Shown: positions 34,551 to 43,628 of the stretch, one piece after another
Layout: each line of letters starts with the position of its first letter
Numbering within the stretch: the stretch's first letter is position 1
Source: Niallia sp. Man26
GTDB taxonomy: Bacteria; Bacillota; Bacilli; Bacillales; Cytobacillaceae
NCBI RefSeq assembly: GCF_022049065.2
Contig: NZ_CP095743.1
Location: forward strand, 1,813,001-1,877,000
Length of the DNA: 64,000 bases
Direction of reading: 5' to 3'
Translations under genes and position numbers: made by a program
The notes under the pieces: generated by a model
Seen by the model: only the letters and a program-made list of their open reading frames with translations
What the model was told of the DNA's origin: nothing
Databases searched by the model: none

Positions 34551-34607
34551 CTTTAAATAGTTAGAGTTGTTTCTATCCCAGAATAGCCACCCATTTAGGA
34601 GGTTAAC

Positions 34608-35633
34608 ATGATGTCTTCAGATGAGTATGCTGTTATACACGCTGTTGCAGCTAGTTGCTCTGGCGGTTTTTTAACGACAATCATTGATGTAACAGGTTCT
34701 GCATACCGCAGAGAAGGAACGATGATGTTCTTTTCAGAGGATAACTGGGAAATGGGTTTGTTGAGCGGCGGCTGCGTCGAGCAAGATATTTTAGCAAGAA
34801 TGGAAATCGAGGAGCATGATAGAAGATCATCCTTTTCCCTTATATATGATTTGCGTTCAGAGGATGATTTATCTTGGGGACAGGGCGCAGGATGCGACGG
34901 CAGCATAACTGTATTGATGGAATATGTGAGCAGTGAGCTTAAGAATAATCTCACCTTGGTGAGGCAATGGCTCGAAAATGGCGATACAGTAGAGCATATT
35001 AAGGTGCTTGATGATGATTTAAACGTCATTTCAAGTGTGTTTATCAGTGAAACAGGAGAGAATGCTGGCAATTTTGACACTCATTTTGTGCACTCTGTTC
35101 CAGTGAATAAGCTGTATGCTGACGAAAAGACAGGCAGATATTATTTTCGCCAAACCTTCTTACCACAGCCAAGATTGATTATATATGGTGCAGGAGCTGA
35201 TGCACGGCCAGTTTGTGAAATAGCCAAACAGGCAGGTTTCCAAGTAATTGTTGCTGATTGGCGCCAAAGCTATTGCACAAAAGAGCATTTCCCCCATGCT
35301 GACCTGCTTGTTAATGGCAATCCTTTGTCTGTGCTGGAGGAAGTTCATGTTAGAAGCAGCGATTTTATTGTTATCATGACACATAACTTTACGAAGGATA
35401 AAGAGCTGATGAACTATTTACTTCGTGGAGAGTATGCTTTTGTCGGTATGCTCGGCTCGAAAAAACGAGCAGATCGGCTGTTGGGCAATAAAGGCAAACC
35501 AGACTGGTTTTATTCTCCTGTGGGCCTGAGCATAAATGCAGACGGTCCTGAACAAATAGCAATCAGCATTGCAGCACAATTAATTGCAGTCAAAAACAGC
35601 AATACGGAAAGCTCGAAAGTGGTGAAAAGTTGA
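34608..35633 (+). CDS. pucA: XdhC/CoxI-family xanthine dehydrogenase maturation factor (PucA-like)
   Basis: Inserts the sulfurated molybdenum cofactor into xanthine dehydrogenase. The 341 residues have the N-terminal XdhC/CoxI domain (GSAYRREGTMMFFSED, GLLSGGCVEQDILARM) and a C-terminal Rossmann domain (RLIIYGAGADARPVCEIAKQ, ADWR, FVGMLGSKKRADRLL). AGGAGG lies before ATGATG; either ATG may start it. It is the first gene of an overlapping unit whose order matches B. subtilis pucABCDE, which is why I use these symbols. Confidence 0.88.
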   Translation: MMSSDEYAVIHAVAASCSGGFLTTIIDVTGSAYRREGTMMFFSEDNWEMGLLSGGCVEQDILARMEIEEHDRRSSFSLIYDLRSEDDLSWGQGAGCDGSITVLMEYVSSELKNNLTLVRQWLENGDTVEHIKVLDDDLNVISSVFISETGENAGNFDTHFVHSVPVNKLYADEKTGRYYFRQTFLPQPRLIIYGAGADARPVCEIAKQAGFQVIVADWRQSYCTKEHFPHADLLVNGNPLSVLEEVHVRSSDFIVIMTHNFTKDKELMNYLLRGEYAFVGMLGSKKRADRLLGNKGKPDWFYSPVGLSINADGPEQIAISIAAQLIAVKNSNTESSKVVKS

Positions 35634-36271
35634 AGGTAATTTACCTCGCTGCTGGGCAAAGCAAAAGGATGGGCTGTAAAAAAATGGCACTTCACTTTGG
35701 AGGAGAAGCGCTGGGAATGAGGGCGTTAAAAACAATCCTTCATAATCCAAAAACCTATGTGTATGTTGTCGTGCATCCACAAGATAACTTAGATTGGATT
35801 TCTGCAGATGTGCAGCAACAGCTATCAGCTGGAAGAGGGGAATTAGTTGTCTCTGAAAAAGCCCATTTAGGGCAATCCTGCTCCTTAATTGCAGGCGTAA
35901 AAAAAGCAGAAGAGCATAAGGTAGACAAAGTGCTGATTTGCTTGGCAGATCAGCCTTTCATCCCTAAATCTATGCTGCAAACCTTGCTGTGCCAGTCATT
36001 GGAGAAAGACGAAAAATATATTGCTTGCTTAAATAACGGAGTCATTAAACCGCCAGTAGTGTTATCCTCTTTATTGTTTGATCGAATTTATGAATTGACT
36101 GGAGACACAGGAGCAAGAACTATTCTAAAAGACTCAAGTTTAAAAGGGAAGTTGCTTGAATTTATTGATGATGACTTTTTCGCAGATATCGATACAATGG
36201 CTGACTATCGAAATTATTGCCGTGTTTTAGAAGATAGGGGGGCAGATGATGAAAAGTTCACTACAAAATGA
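35630..36271 (+). CDS. pucB: Molybdenum cofactor cytidylyltransferase-like protein (PucB)
   Basis: A MobA/MocA-type nucleotidyltransferase; 213 residues beginning MKVIYLAAGQSKRMG, the nucleotide-binding loop of this family, with LADQPFIP in the middle (the LxDQP metal site). It probably makes the dinucleotide form of the Mo cofactor for xanthine dehydrogenase. The TTG start overlaps the pucA stop by four bases, indicating translational coupling. The end overlaps the next gene by 26 bases. Confidence 0.88.
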   Translation: MKVIYLAAGQSKRMGCKKMALHFGGEALGMRALKTILHNPKTYVYVVVHPQDNLDWISADVQQQLSAGRGELVVSEKAHLGQSCSLIAGVKKAEEHKVDKVLICLADQPFIPKSMLQTLLCQSLEKDEKYIACLNNGVIKPPVVLSSLLFDRIYELTGDTGARTILKDSSLKGKLLEFIDDDFFADIDTMADYRNYCRVLEDRGADDEKFTTK

Positions 36272-37130
36272 TGATACAGCTGTTGATGCACCTGCGGGCT
36301 TAGGAGAGGTTTTTTCATTAAGACAGGAAGGTTCTATGTTTATTGCCGGAGGCACTCTTTTACAATTGAACTGGGAAGCTGGTCAGCAAAAACCACATCA
36401 TTTGATCAGCTCCCACCGGTTAGAAAGCTTACAAGGTATAGAAGAAGAAGCAAATTTTTTGCGAATCGGTGCATCAGCTTTATTGTCTGATTGTATCCTC
36501 GACTCAAATATTCAGAAAAGAGCGAAAATTTTAGCGGAGGCCTGTACAAAAATTGCTGCACCTGCTGTTCGGAACAGGGGTACATTAGGCGGAAATATTT
36601 GCAGCAGAGTAGGAGATTCTATCCCTGCTTTACTTGTTTTAGATGCACAGCTGCATTTTTTTAATGGCGTTTCAACGTATGTTGTTCCATTATCACAATG
36701 GATTAAAGCTGGTCCGCTAACAGAGCCTGATTTGCTGGTTTCGGTAAATATCCCGCTATCCACCGAAAGCCGGAGCATATCCTTTTTTCAGAAGATAGGA
36801 CGCAGAGAAAGCTTCACTGCTGCCATTATTTCTTCAGCAGGCAGGATAGAGATGGAAAATGGCGTCATTACAGATGCAAAAATGGCCATCGGCGGCGGTG
36901 CTCACCAGCCGCAAAGACTGTCAGACGCGGAAAGCTATGTACTGCAGAAAAGCTTAAAAACGATGGAGTGGCAAGTGTTACGCTCTATGATTGAACATGG
37001 CTTCCATTCTTATTCTGACCCTTTTGTTACAGACAGCTACAGAAGAAAAGCGGCTGCCAATATTATTGTTGCCAATCTTTATAACCTGCTAAATTCGGAG
37101 TATGTAAAGGAGGATGAAGGATGCGATTGA
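36246..37130 (+). CDS. pucC: Xanthine dehydrogenase FAD-binding subunit
   Basis: The medium subunit that passes electrons from FeS clusters to FAD. The 294 residues have the FAD loop FIAGGTLLQLN and the second FAD motif RNRGTLGGNICSRVGDSIPA, then KIGRRESFTAAIIS and the C-terminal CO dehydrogenase flavoprotein domain. Tight overlaps with pucB (26 bases) and pucD (10 bases) show it is part of a coupled operon. The start could also be the second ATG, three bases later. Confidence 0.9.
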   Translation: MMKSSLQNDDTAVDAPAGLGEVFSLRQEGSMFIAGGTLLQLNWEAGQQKPHHLISSHRLESLQGIEEEANFLRIGASALLSDCILDSNIQKRAKILAEACTKIAAPAVRNRGTLGGNICSRVGDSIPALLVLDAQLHFFNGVSTYVVPLSQWIKAGPLTEPDLLVSVNIPLSTESRSISFFQKIGRRESFTAAIISSAGRIEMENGVITDAKMAIGGGAHQPQRLSDAESYVLQKSLKTMEWQVLRSMIEHGFHSYSDPFVTDSYRRKAAANIIVANLYNLLNSEYVKEDEGCD

Positions 37131-39427
37131 CTAGAGCAGGCTCTCGAAACAGGTGGAAGGCAAGAAGAGATGGGATTCAAAAAGTAACGGGTGAATTGAA
37201 GTATCTTTCGGATATGTCCTTCCCGAACATGCTTTATGGAACTGTGCTCCGCAGTGAATATGCCTTTGCAAAAATAAACAGTATTGATACTTCAGAAGCT
37301 GAAAAACTTCCAGGTGTTAGTGCGGTTCTGACATCAAAAGATATTCCTGGCTTAAATGGCTTTGGCATTGTTATTCAAGACCAGCCTGTTTTTTGTGAGG
37401 ATACAGTCAGATATGTGGGAGATGCCATTGCTGCAGTTGCTGCAGAAACACAGGAAATTGCCGAAAAGGCGGCAGCGCTTATTAAGGTCGAATACACTCC
37501 TTTGCAGCCCATTACAGATCCGGAAGTCAGCCTGTTAGCAAAAACGCCTAAGCTCCATGAAAATGGCAATCTTCTGCATAATGCCTTTTACAAACAAGGA
37601 GCTGATGTAGAAGAAGCGTTTGCAAACTGTGCTTGTATCGTGGAAGAGGTCTACTATACACCAAGGCAAATGCATGCATATATGGAAACAGAAGGTGGAG
37701 TTGCTGTTCCTCATGAAGATGGCTTAACGTTATATGCTCCAACCCAGCATGGCTTTAAAGATCAGCTGCAGCTATCCAGAATACTAAATATGCCAGAGAG
37801 CGATATAAGAGTCATTTCAAGTCCGATTGGCGGATCTTTTGGCGGAAAAGATGAATTAAATATCCAGCCCTTTATTTGTTTGCTTGCAAGAGCAACTGGA
37901 AAACCAGTTAAAATCCATCAATCGAGAAGAACGTCTGTTAAAGCAGGCCTAAAAAGACATCCGATGAAAATAACCATGAAAACTGGCGCAGATAAGGATG
38001 GCAACCTGCTTGCACATAAGGTGAGGATATTGGCTGATACAGGTGCATATGCCACATTGGGACCTGCTGTACTTGACTTTGCTGTTGAGCATAGTACCGG
38101 ACCTTATAGGATAAAGCATGTTGAGGTAGAAGGCTATTCTGTGTACACAAATAACGGTGTTGCTGGAGAATTTAGAGGTTTTGGCGGTAATCAAGTCACC
38201 TTTGCACTAGAAAGCCAAATCGAAAAGCTGGCTGAGATGTTAAACATAAGCAGCACAGCACTGCGCCGTAAGAACTTGCGGAAAACAGCAGATCCTGGGC
38301 CAGTGAATCAGCAAATCGTTCCAACCGCCGGAGCGGAGCAAGTATTAGATGAAATACTGAAATCACCGATTCTTCAAGACAAACCTCCTAACAATGAAAG
38401 TCAGCCATTTATTTTAAAAGGGAAAGGCTACAGCATAACCATGCATGGTGGAGGGCTTGGTTATGGCCGCTCCGATCCTTCAGGAGCTAGATTGTCCTTA
38501 AATGAAAAAGGTAAATTAGAGATTTCGTTTGGTTTTGAAGAATGTGGTCAAGGTCTGCTGTCAACGATTGAAATGATTATGACAGAGTCTTTTGCTTGTT
38601 CTGCAGATGATGTTGAAATAACAATCGGCGATACTGCAAAAGTACCTCACTCCGGTTCTTCGACTGCCTCTAGGGCTACAAATATGGTTTGGACCGGTAT
38701 CAACAAAATGAAAGGTTCGTGGTGTGATAAGGTTTATTCTTTTGTTTCCCAACAGTCAGGAGTGCCCCTTGAAGTCTTAAAGACGGGACATGGAGGGATT
38801 TGGGAATATCAAGAAAATGGTAACTCAGCCCTCGTTATGACTTATAAAGAAGTAGCAGACAAAATTTCCGAGCTCCCAGTTGTTACGGCAAGCTATCACT
38901 TTCCGACAACTCCAGAAAGCATCGATGGCGGACATTTTTTATATTCCTTTGCTGGAGCAGCTGCAGAAGTAGAAATAGATGCACTGACAGGAAGAGTATA
39001 TGTCAGTAAACTCGATCATGCCATTGCTGCCGGACCTGTCGTCAACCCGATGGGCTACTTAGGGCAGATTGAAGGTGGCGGGAGTATGGCACTCGGCTTT
39101 ACATTGATGGAAGATGCCGTTATGGATAATGGCAAGTATATGACGGAAAACTTTGATTCTTACTTAATTCCAACCATTCTGGATATCCCCAAATCCACGA
39201 ATGTGTCAGCTATCGAAGAGTTAGAGGACGGCGACGAGTATGGACCGCGCGGCGTTGGGGAAATTGGGACAGTAGCAGTAGCTCCTGCTATTGTTGCTGC
39301 CATTCATGATGCTACAGGCCACTGGGTTAACAAGCTGCCTATCTGTCCAGAAGAGATTATGGAGTTTGCCTTTACAAAAATCAGCAAAGAAAATCAAAAC
39401 GGATGGTTAGGAGGGGACAAAGGATGA
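37121..39427 (+). CDS. pucD: Xanthine dehydrogenase molybdopterin-binding subunit
   Basis: The large catalytic subunit hydroxylating hypoxanthine and xanthine to urate. The 768 residues hold the a/b hammerhead domain (GIQKVTGELKYLSDMSFPN) and molybdopterin-binding motifs: SPIGGSFGGKDELNIQP, GEFRGFGGNQVTFALE, GSSTASRATNM and, near the end, GPRGVGEIGTVAVAPAI with the catalytic Glu of the GxGE type. An AAGGAGGATGAAGG stretch provides the ribosome site within the end of pucC. The stop shares four bases with the next start. Confidence 0.92.
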   Translation: MRLTRAGSRNRWKARRDGIQKVTGELKYLSDMSFPNMLYGTVLRSEYAFAKINSIDTSEAEKLPGVSAVLTSKDIPGLNGFGIVIQDQPVFCEDTVRYVGDAIAAVAAETQEIAEKAAALIKVEYTPLQPITDPEVSLLAKTPKLHENGNLLHNAFYKQGADVEEAFANCACIVEEVYYTPRQMHAYMETEGGVAVPHEDGLTLYAPTQHGFKDQLQLSRILNMPESDIRVISSPIGGSFGGKDELNIQPFICLLARATGKPVKIHQSRRTSVKAGLKRHPMKITMKTGADKDGNLLAHKVRILADTGAYATLGPAVLDFAVEHSTGPYRIKHVEVEGYSVYTNNGVAGEFRGFGGNQVTFALESQIEKLAEMLNISSTALRRKNLRKTADPGPVNQQIVPTAGAEQVLDEILKSPILQDKPPNNESQPFILKGKGYSITMHGGGLGYGRSDPSGARLSLNEKGKLEISFGFEECGQGLLSTIEMIMTESFACSADDVEITIGDTAKVPHSGSSTASRATNMVWTGINKMKGSWCDKVYSFVSQQSGVPLEVLKTGHGGIWEYQENGNSALVMTYKEVADKISELPVVTASYHFPTTPESIDGGHFLYSFAGAAAEVEIDALTGRVYVSKLDHAIAAGPVVNPMGYLGQIEGGGSMALGFTLMEDAVMDNGKYMTENFDSYLIPTILDIPKSTNVSAIEELEDGDEYGPRGVGEIGTVAVAPAIVAAIHDATGHWVNKLPICPEEIMEFAFTKISKENQNGWLGGDKG

Positions 39428-39906
39428 AGGAGCAGCTGCAAGCTGGAAAGACAATCCGCTTTAATGTGAATGGCAGCTCAGTAGATTTATCTGTCCCTGC
39501 CACTTATAGATTAGTAGATATCCTTCGCAAGGAATTAAACCTGACAGGCACAAAAATATCTTGTGAAGTCGGCAGATGCGGAGCATGTTCCGTTATCTTG
39601 AACGGAAAGCTTGTCAATTCCTGTTTAGTCATGGCCTACCAGCTGGAAGATGCAGTGGTGCAGACAATTGAGAGTGTTAGTGCAGATGCATTACATCCGA
39701 TCCAGGAAGCCTTTTTGCAAGGAGGCGCCTTGCAATGCGGATATTGCACACCAGGGATGATTATGGCACTAAAAAGCTTATTGGAACGTGAAAGCCAGCC
39801 GACGAAAGAAGAAGTTCTGCAAGGACTTTCAGGGAACTTGTGCAGATGCACAGGATACGAAGGGATTTTACGGGCGGTGGACATCTTGGCAAATAAAGCA
39901 GAGTAA
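39424..39906 (+). CDS. pucE: Xanthine dehydrogenase 2Fe-2S subunit
   Basis: The small subunit with two [2Fe-2S] clusters. Plant-type ferredoxin cysteines lie in CEVGRCGACSVILNG and, further on, C in VNSCLVM; the second cluster uses QCGYCTPGMIM and LCRCTGYEG. Starting at ATG 39424 (AGGAGGGG at 39409-39416, ATGA overlap with the pucD stop) gives 160 residues. A TTG-type or GTG start 21 bases earlier would overlap the site and is unlikely. Completes the dehydrogenase. Confidence 0.92.
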   Translation: MKEQLQAGKTIRFNVNGSSVDLSVPATYRLVDILRKELNLTGTKISCEVGRCGACSVILNGKLVNSCLVMAYQLEDAVVQTIESVSADALHPIQEAFLQGGALQCGYCTPGMIMALKSLLERESQPTKEEVLQGLSGNLCRCTGYEGILRAVDILANKAE

Positions 39907-39933
39907 CTAGCATAGTAAGGAAGGGTCGATGAA

Positions 39934-40446
39934 ATGTATACAATAGCAGCAATAAATGCGATGTCAAAAAATGAGTTTATTGAAAAAATAGGCTGGGTTT
40001 TTGAACACAGTCCGTGGGTCGCAGACAGAACTTGGGAAAGACAGTCAACTTTTGAGTCCCTGCAAACATTGCACCACGAAATGGTCAAGGTCGTTAGAGA
40101 AGCGGCAAGAGAAGAGCAGCTAGATTTAATTCGGGCCCATCCTGATTTAGGAGGAAAAATAAAGATGACACAGTCCTCGGTGAATGAACAAAAGGGGGCA
40201 GGACTAGATACGTTATCGAAAGTGGAATATGAAAGCTTTCTCCAATTAAATAACGAATATCGCACTAAATTTCATTTCCCATTCATTCTGGCAGTGAAAG
40301 GACATACGAAGGATTCTATTTACGAGGCGATGAAAGGGCGTATCCATCATACAATGGAGGAAGAGTTCGAAACAGCATTATCTGAAATATTCACTATCAC
40401 TTTTTTTAGACTGGAAGGAGTCGTCCAAAAAGTGCTCGAAGCATAA
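39934..40446 (+). CDS. uraD: 2-oxo-4-hydroxy-4-carboxy-5-ureidoimidazoline (OHCU) decarboxylase
   Basis: The third step from urate, giving S-allantoin. The 170 residues contain the family motifs FEHSPWVADRTWE, LIRAHPDLGGKIKM with H69 as the likely catalytic His, and NNEYRTKFHFPFILAVKG. In B. subtilis this domain is the N-terminal half of the bifunctional PucL, fused to urate oxidase; here it stands alone and ends without a uricase part. It is 27 bases after pucE and 22 before uraH. Confidence 0.92.
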   Translation: MYTIAAINAMSKNEFIEKIGWVFEHSPWVADRTWERQSTFESLQTLHHEMVKVVREAAREEQLDLIRAHPDLGGKIKMTQSSVNEQKGAGLDTLSKVEYESFLQLNNEYRTKFHFPFILAVKGHTKDSIYEAMKGRIHHTMEEEFETALSEIFTITFFRLEGVVQKVLEA

Positions 40447-40468
40447 TTGATAGAAAGGAGATTGTGAA

Positions 40469-40813
40469 ATGAAGACAGGAATAACGACACATGTATTGGA
40501 CCTGGTAAAGGGAGTGCCAGCAAGTAATATCCTTGTAGAACTGTGGAAATACAGCGGAGCGAATCAATCTGAGCTCATATCCAGCGGTTATACAAACGAT
40601 GATGGCAGAGTTGAAACGCCGCTTTTGACGGAGCTTGTGCATGGAGAATATGAACTAGTTTTTTATGTAGAGGATTATTTTAAAAACGGAGAGATGCAAA
40701 ACTTTTTTTTTCGAAGAATACCGATACGGTTTTTAGTGGCTGAAGGAGAGTCCCATTACCATGTGCCACTTCTTTTATCGGCATGGGGTTATCAGACATA
40801 CCGAGGCAGTTAA
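40469..40813 (+). CDS. uraH: 5-hydroxyisourate hydrolase (transthyretin-like, PucM)
   Basis: Hydrolyses 5-hydroxyisourate to OHCU. The 114 residues start with GITTHVLDLVKGVPASNI and end with the hallmark YRGS tetrapeptide (QTYRGS). HYHVPLLLSAWGYQTYRG is the C-terminal family signature. AAAGGAG precedes the ATG. It lies between uraD and allB in the same unit, although its pathway step comes before UraD. Confidence 0.95.
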   Translation: MKTGITTHVLDLVKGVPASNILVELWKYSGANQSELISSGYTNDDGRVETPLLTELVHGEYELVFYVEDYFKNGEMQNFFFRRIPIRFLVAEGESHYHVPLLLSAWGYQTYRGS

Positions 40814-40839
40814 CGGTTTTTAATAAAGGAGGCAAGCGA

Positions 40840-42141
40840 ATGGGTCAATATGATGTCGTCATAAAGGGTGGAATGATCGTATTAGAGACAGGTGAGATTC
40901 AAGCGGATATTGCCATTAAGGATGGTAAAATCGCAAATATCGCCACTGATATTGATATCGACAACGATGCTCAAATAATTTCCGCTTCTGGTTTGCATGT
41001 GTTTCCAGGTCTGATAGACACACATGTTCATTTCAATGAACCAGGACGAACAGAGTGGGAGGGGTTTGCAACAGGCAGTAAAAGCTTGGCAGCAGGAGGA
41101 GTGACGACATTTTTTGATATGCCATTAAACAGTCATCCACCTACTGTCAATAAATATGGATTCGAAGCAAAGGACATGTTGGCAAACGAAAAATCATTAG
41201 TTGATTATAAACTTTGGGGCGGACTTGTTCCGCAAAATCTTAGCGAGCTAGAAGAGCTGCATGCTTGCGGTGTCATTGGCTTTAAGGCATTTATGTCAAA
41301 CAGCGGCATTGAAGATTTCGAAGCAGCAGATGACAAGACCTTATTTGCTGGTATGAAAAAGATAGCAGCCCTTGACAGTATTCTTGCTGTTCATGCTGAA
41401 AGTGATGTTATTACAGAAGAGCTAAGCAAGGTGCTCGGAGCAGAGGATGGCGGGGCATTTTCTGCATCAAGACCAATCTATTCTGAATTAGAAGCAGTAA
41501 ATCGCATTCTTTCTTATGCTGAAGCTACAAATTGCAAAGTTCATATTGTACATATTAGCAGCAGTGAGGTGCTGCAGCCGATATTAGCTGCCAGAAGAAA
41601 AGGGATTAACGTATCTGTTGAGACATGCCCTCATTATTTATCATTGACTGTCGATGATTTGAATCAGCTAGGCGCTGTTGCCAAATGTGCGCCGCCATTA
41701 CGAAATAACCAAGAAATAGAGGGGCTGTGGAAGGCGATTGAGGAAGGAGCAATTGATATAATCGGCTCCGACCATTCCCCATCTTTAGTGGAGATGAAGC
41801 AAGGAAGTCTTAAAGAGGCATGGGGAGGCATTTCTGGCTGTCAGTCGACATTGTCTATTCTGCTGGAGGAAGGTTATTGGAAACGAGGTATACCGCTCTC
41901 CGTGATTGCGAGGATAACAAGCACCAACCCTGCAAAGCGGTTTGGATTATATCCTAATAAAGGGAATATAACAGTTGGCAGTGCTGCAGACCTTTGTTTA
42001 GTTAATATAAGTGAGAAATATACATTAACAAAAGAAGATCTTTATTATCGAAATACTCAAAGTCCTTATATTGGAAAAACATTTCGTGGAAAGGTGAAGC
42101 AGACAATGCTAAGAGGAAGAACTGTTTTTCAAGATAAGTGA
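40840..42141 (+). CDS. allB: Allantoinase
   Basis: Opens the allantoin ring to allantoate. The 433 residues from ATG 40840 (AAAGGAGGC 8 bases upstream) have the amidohydrolase metal site DTHVHFNEPGRTEWEGF, the carboxylated lysine region GFKAFMSNSG, and later the HAES, HISS and SDHSP ligands. It corresponds to B. subtilis pucH. It is the last gene of the operon and is followed by a terminator. Genes for allantoate breakdown (pucF, ureidoglycolate steps) and a dedicated permease are not in the window. Confidence 0.93.
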   Translation: MGQYDVVIKGGMIVLETGEIQADIAIKDGKIANIATDIDIDNDAQIISASGLHVFPGLIDTHVHFNEPGRTEWEGFATGSKSLAAGGVTTFFDMPLNSHPPTVNKYGFEAKDMLANEKSLVDYKLWGGLVPQNLSELEELHACGVIGFKAFMSNSGIEDFEAADDKTLFAGMKKIAALDSILAVHAESDVITEELSKVLGAEDGGAFSASRPIYSELEAVNRILSYAEATNCKVHIVHISSSEVLQPILAARRKGINVSVETCPHYLSLTVDDLNQLGAVAKCAPPLRNNQEIEGLWKAIEEGAIDIIGSDHSPSLVEMKQGSLKEAWGGISGCQSTLSILLEEGYWKRGIPLSVIARITSTNPAKRFGLYPNKGNITVGSAADLCLVNISEKYTLTKEDLYYRNTQSPYIGKTFRGKVKQTMLRGRTVFQDK

Positions 42142-42217
42142 ATGGTTAAGAAACACTTTTGAAGACTTCTATTTGATTGATTTGAAAGCAACTAAACTAA
42201 TTAAATCGCTATCCTCC

Positions 42218-42245
42218 AAAGAGTGCCGATAAGCACTCTTTTTTA
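42218..42245 (+). terminator. Terminator of the purine catabolism operon
   Basis: Stem AAAGAGTGC / GCACTCTTT with a following T-rich run. Confidence 0.85.
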
Positions 42246-42262
42246 TTTTTCTTCTAATCGGA

Positions 42263-42306
42263 AAAACCGAACTATATTTATATAACTTTATAAAATGTTC
42301 GTTATT
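42263..42306. promoter_or_regulatory. Tandem inverted PurBoxes (PurR operator) of purT
   Basis: AAAACCGAACTAT (42263-42275) fits the PurBox AWWWCCGAACWWT exactly. The inverted partner AATGTTCGTTATT (42294-42306) reads AATAACGAACATT on the other strand, one base off. The 18-base gap is close to the B. subtilis pur operator geometry. It lies just upstream of the promoter. Confidence 0.78.
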
Positions 42307-42320
42307 TTTATAAAAAAACC

Positions 42321-42350
42321 TTGAAATTGATAGGTGAAGTACGTTATTAT
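42321..42350 (+). promoter_or_regulatory. purT promoter
   Basis: TTGAAA (42321-42326), 18-base spacer, TATTAT (42345-42350), 38 bases before the ATG and immediately downstream of the PurBox pair. Confidence 0.6.
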
Positions 42351-42388
42351 GCTCAATAAAGGAACGAACAATAGAGGGGGTTGTTTAT

Positions 42389-43579
42389 ATGTTCGGTGCA
42401 ATAAATTCCAAACATACGAAAAAGATAATGCTTCTAGGAGCAGGAGAGTTAGGAAAAGAAGTGATTATTGAGGCACAGAGACTAGGAATTAACACGATTG
42501 CTGTTGACCGCTATGCAAATGCACCAGCAACGCAGGTAGCACATAAATCGTATGTGGTCGATATGCTTGATGGCCAAGCACTTAAAGAAATCATTATCAG
42601 AGAAAGGCCTGATTTCATTGTGCCTGAGATTGAAGCCATTGCAACTGAAATGCTCGTTGAATTAGAAGGAGAAGGCTTTAATATTATTCCGACTGCAAAT
42701 GCTGTCCATTTGACGATGGACCGGGAAGGAATTAGACGACTTGCAAGTGAGAAACTGAATTTGCCTACAGCGAAGTATGAATGTGCAGACAGTTTAGCAG
42801 AATTGCAGAATGCCGTTGTTACTATCGGTGTACCGTGTGTAATTAAGCCAATAATGAGTTCTTCTGGTAAAGGGCAAAGCATCTGCCGCAGTCTTGATGA
42901 TGTAAAGAAATCATGGGAAGAAGCGGTAGGGGGAGGCAGAGGGAAAAAAACACGAGTAATTGTAGAGGAATTCATCTCCTTTAATTCAGAAATAACATTG
43001 TTAACGGTCCGCTCTATCAGTGGCACGCACTTTTGTCCGCCGATTGGTCATATCCAAAAGGATGGGGATTATATCGAGTCATGGCAGCCTCATCAGATGA
43101 CCGCCGAACAGCTTGAACAGTCAGAGCAAATTGCCGCACAAATAACAGACGCTTTAGGAGGCTACGGACTTTTTGGTGTAGAGCTTTTCCTAACAGATAA
43201 TGGTGTGTATTTCAGTGAAGTGTCGCCAAGACCTCATGACACTGGAATGGTAACATTAGCAACACAGGATTTATCAGAATTTGCCTTGCACATCCGTGCT
43301 GTATTGGGCTTGCCTATACCGCAAATCAGGCTGAACTCGCCTGGTGCAAGTAAGACTTTAAAGGCATCACGAGAAAGTGCGGATTATGAAATCCATGGCG
43401 TTCAAGAAGCATTAGCATCTAAAGACAGCCAGATCCGAATTTTTGGAAAACCGAATGCAGTTGTCGGCAGACGCTTAGCTGTTCTTTTGCAAAGAGGAGA
43501 AACAGCAGAAGCAGCACTTGCTGATGCAAGAGAGGCTCACGCTAAGCTGTCGATTACTTATGGGAAGTCCGAACAATAG
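42389..43579 (+). CDS. purT: Formate-dependent phosphoribosylglycinamide formyltransferase
   Basis: ATP-grasp enzyme making formyl-GAR from GAR, formate and ATP, a folate-free third step of purine synthesis. The 396 residues contain IMLLGAGELGKEVIIEAQRLG, the substrate loop LTMDREGIRRLA, KPIMSSSGKGQS of the ATP-grasp fold and the metal-site region EVSPRPHDTGMVTLATQ. AGAGGGGG precedes the ATG. PurR boxes upstream place it in the pur regulon, separate from the neighbouring catabolic operon. It uses formate, which the pfl system produces. Confidence 0.96.
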   Translation: MFGAINSKHTKKIMLLGAGELGKEVIIEAQRLGINTIAVDRYANAPATQVAHKSYVVDMLDGQALKEIIIRERPDFIVPEIEAIATEMLVELEGEGFNIIPTANAVHLTMDREGIRRLASEKLNLPTAKYECADSLAELQNAVVTIGVPCVIKPIMSSSGKGQSICRSLDDVKKSWEEAVGGGRGKKTRVIVEEFISFNSEITLLTVRSISGTHFCPPIGHIQKDGDYIESWQPHQMTAEQLEQSEQIAAQITDALGGYGLFGVELFLTDNGVYFSEVSPRPHDTGMVTLATQDLSEFALHIRAVLGLPIPQIRLNSPGASKTLKASRESADYEIHGVQEALASKDSQIRIFGKPNAVVGRRLAVLLQRGETAEAALADAREAHAKLSITYGKSEQ

Positions 43580-43628
43580 ATTTTATTTAAGCCCAGAAAA
43601 ACTAGACTAAGAAGCAAGGGAGACTGTT

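Noticed and set aside
39636..40265. 209-residue minus-strand ORF across pucE and uraD
   Set aside because: Spans two well-supported genes in antisense; Ser/Cys-rich translation without any domain.
42511..43026. 171-residue minus-strand ORF inside purT
   Set aside because: Shadow of purT with no ribosome site.
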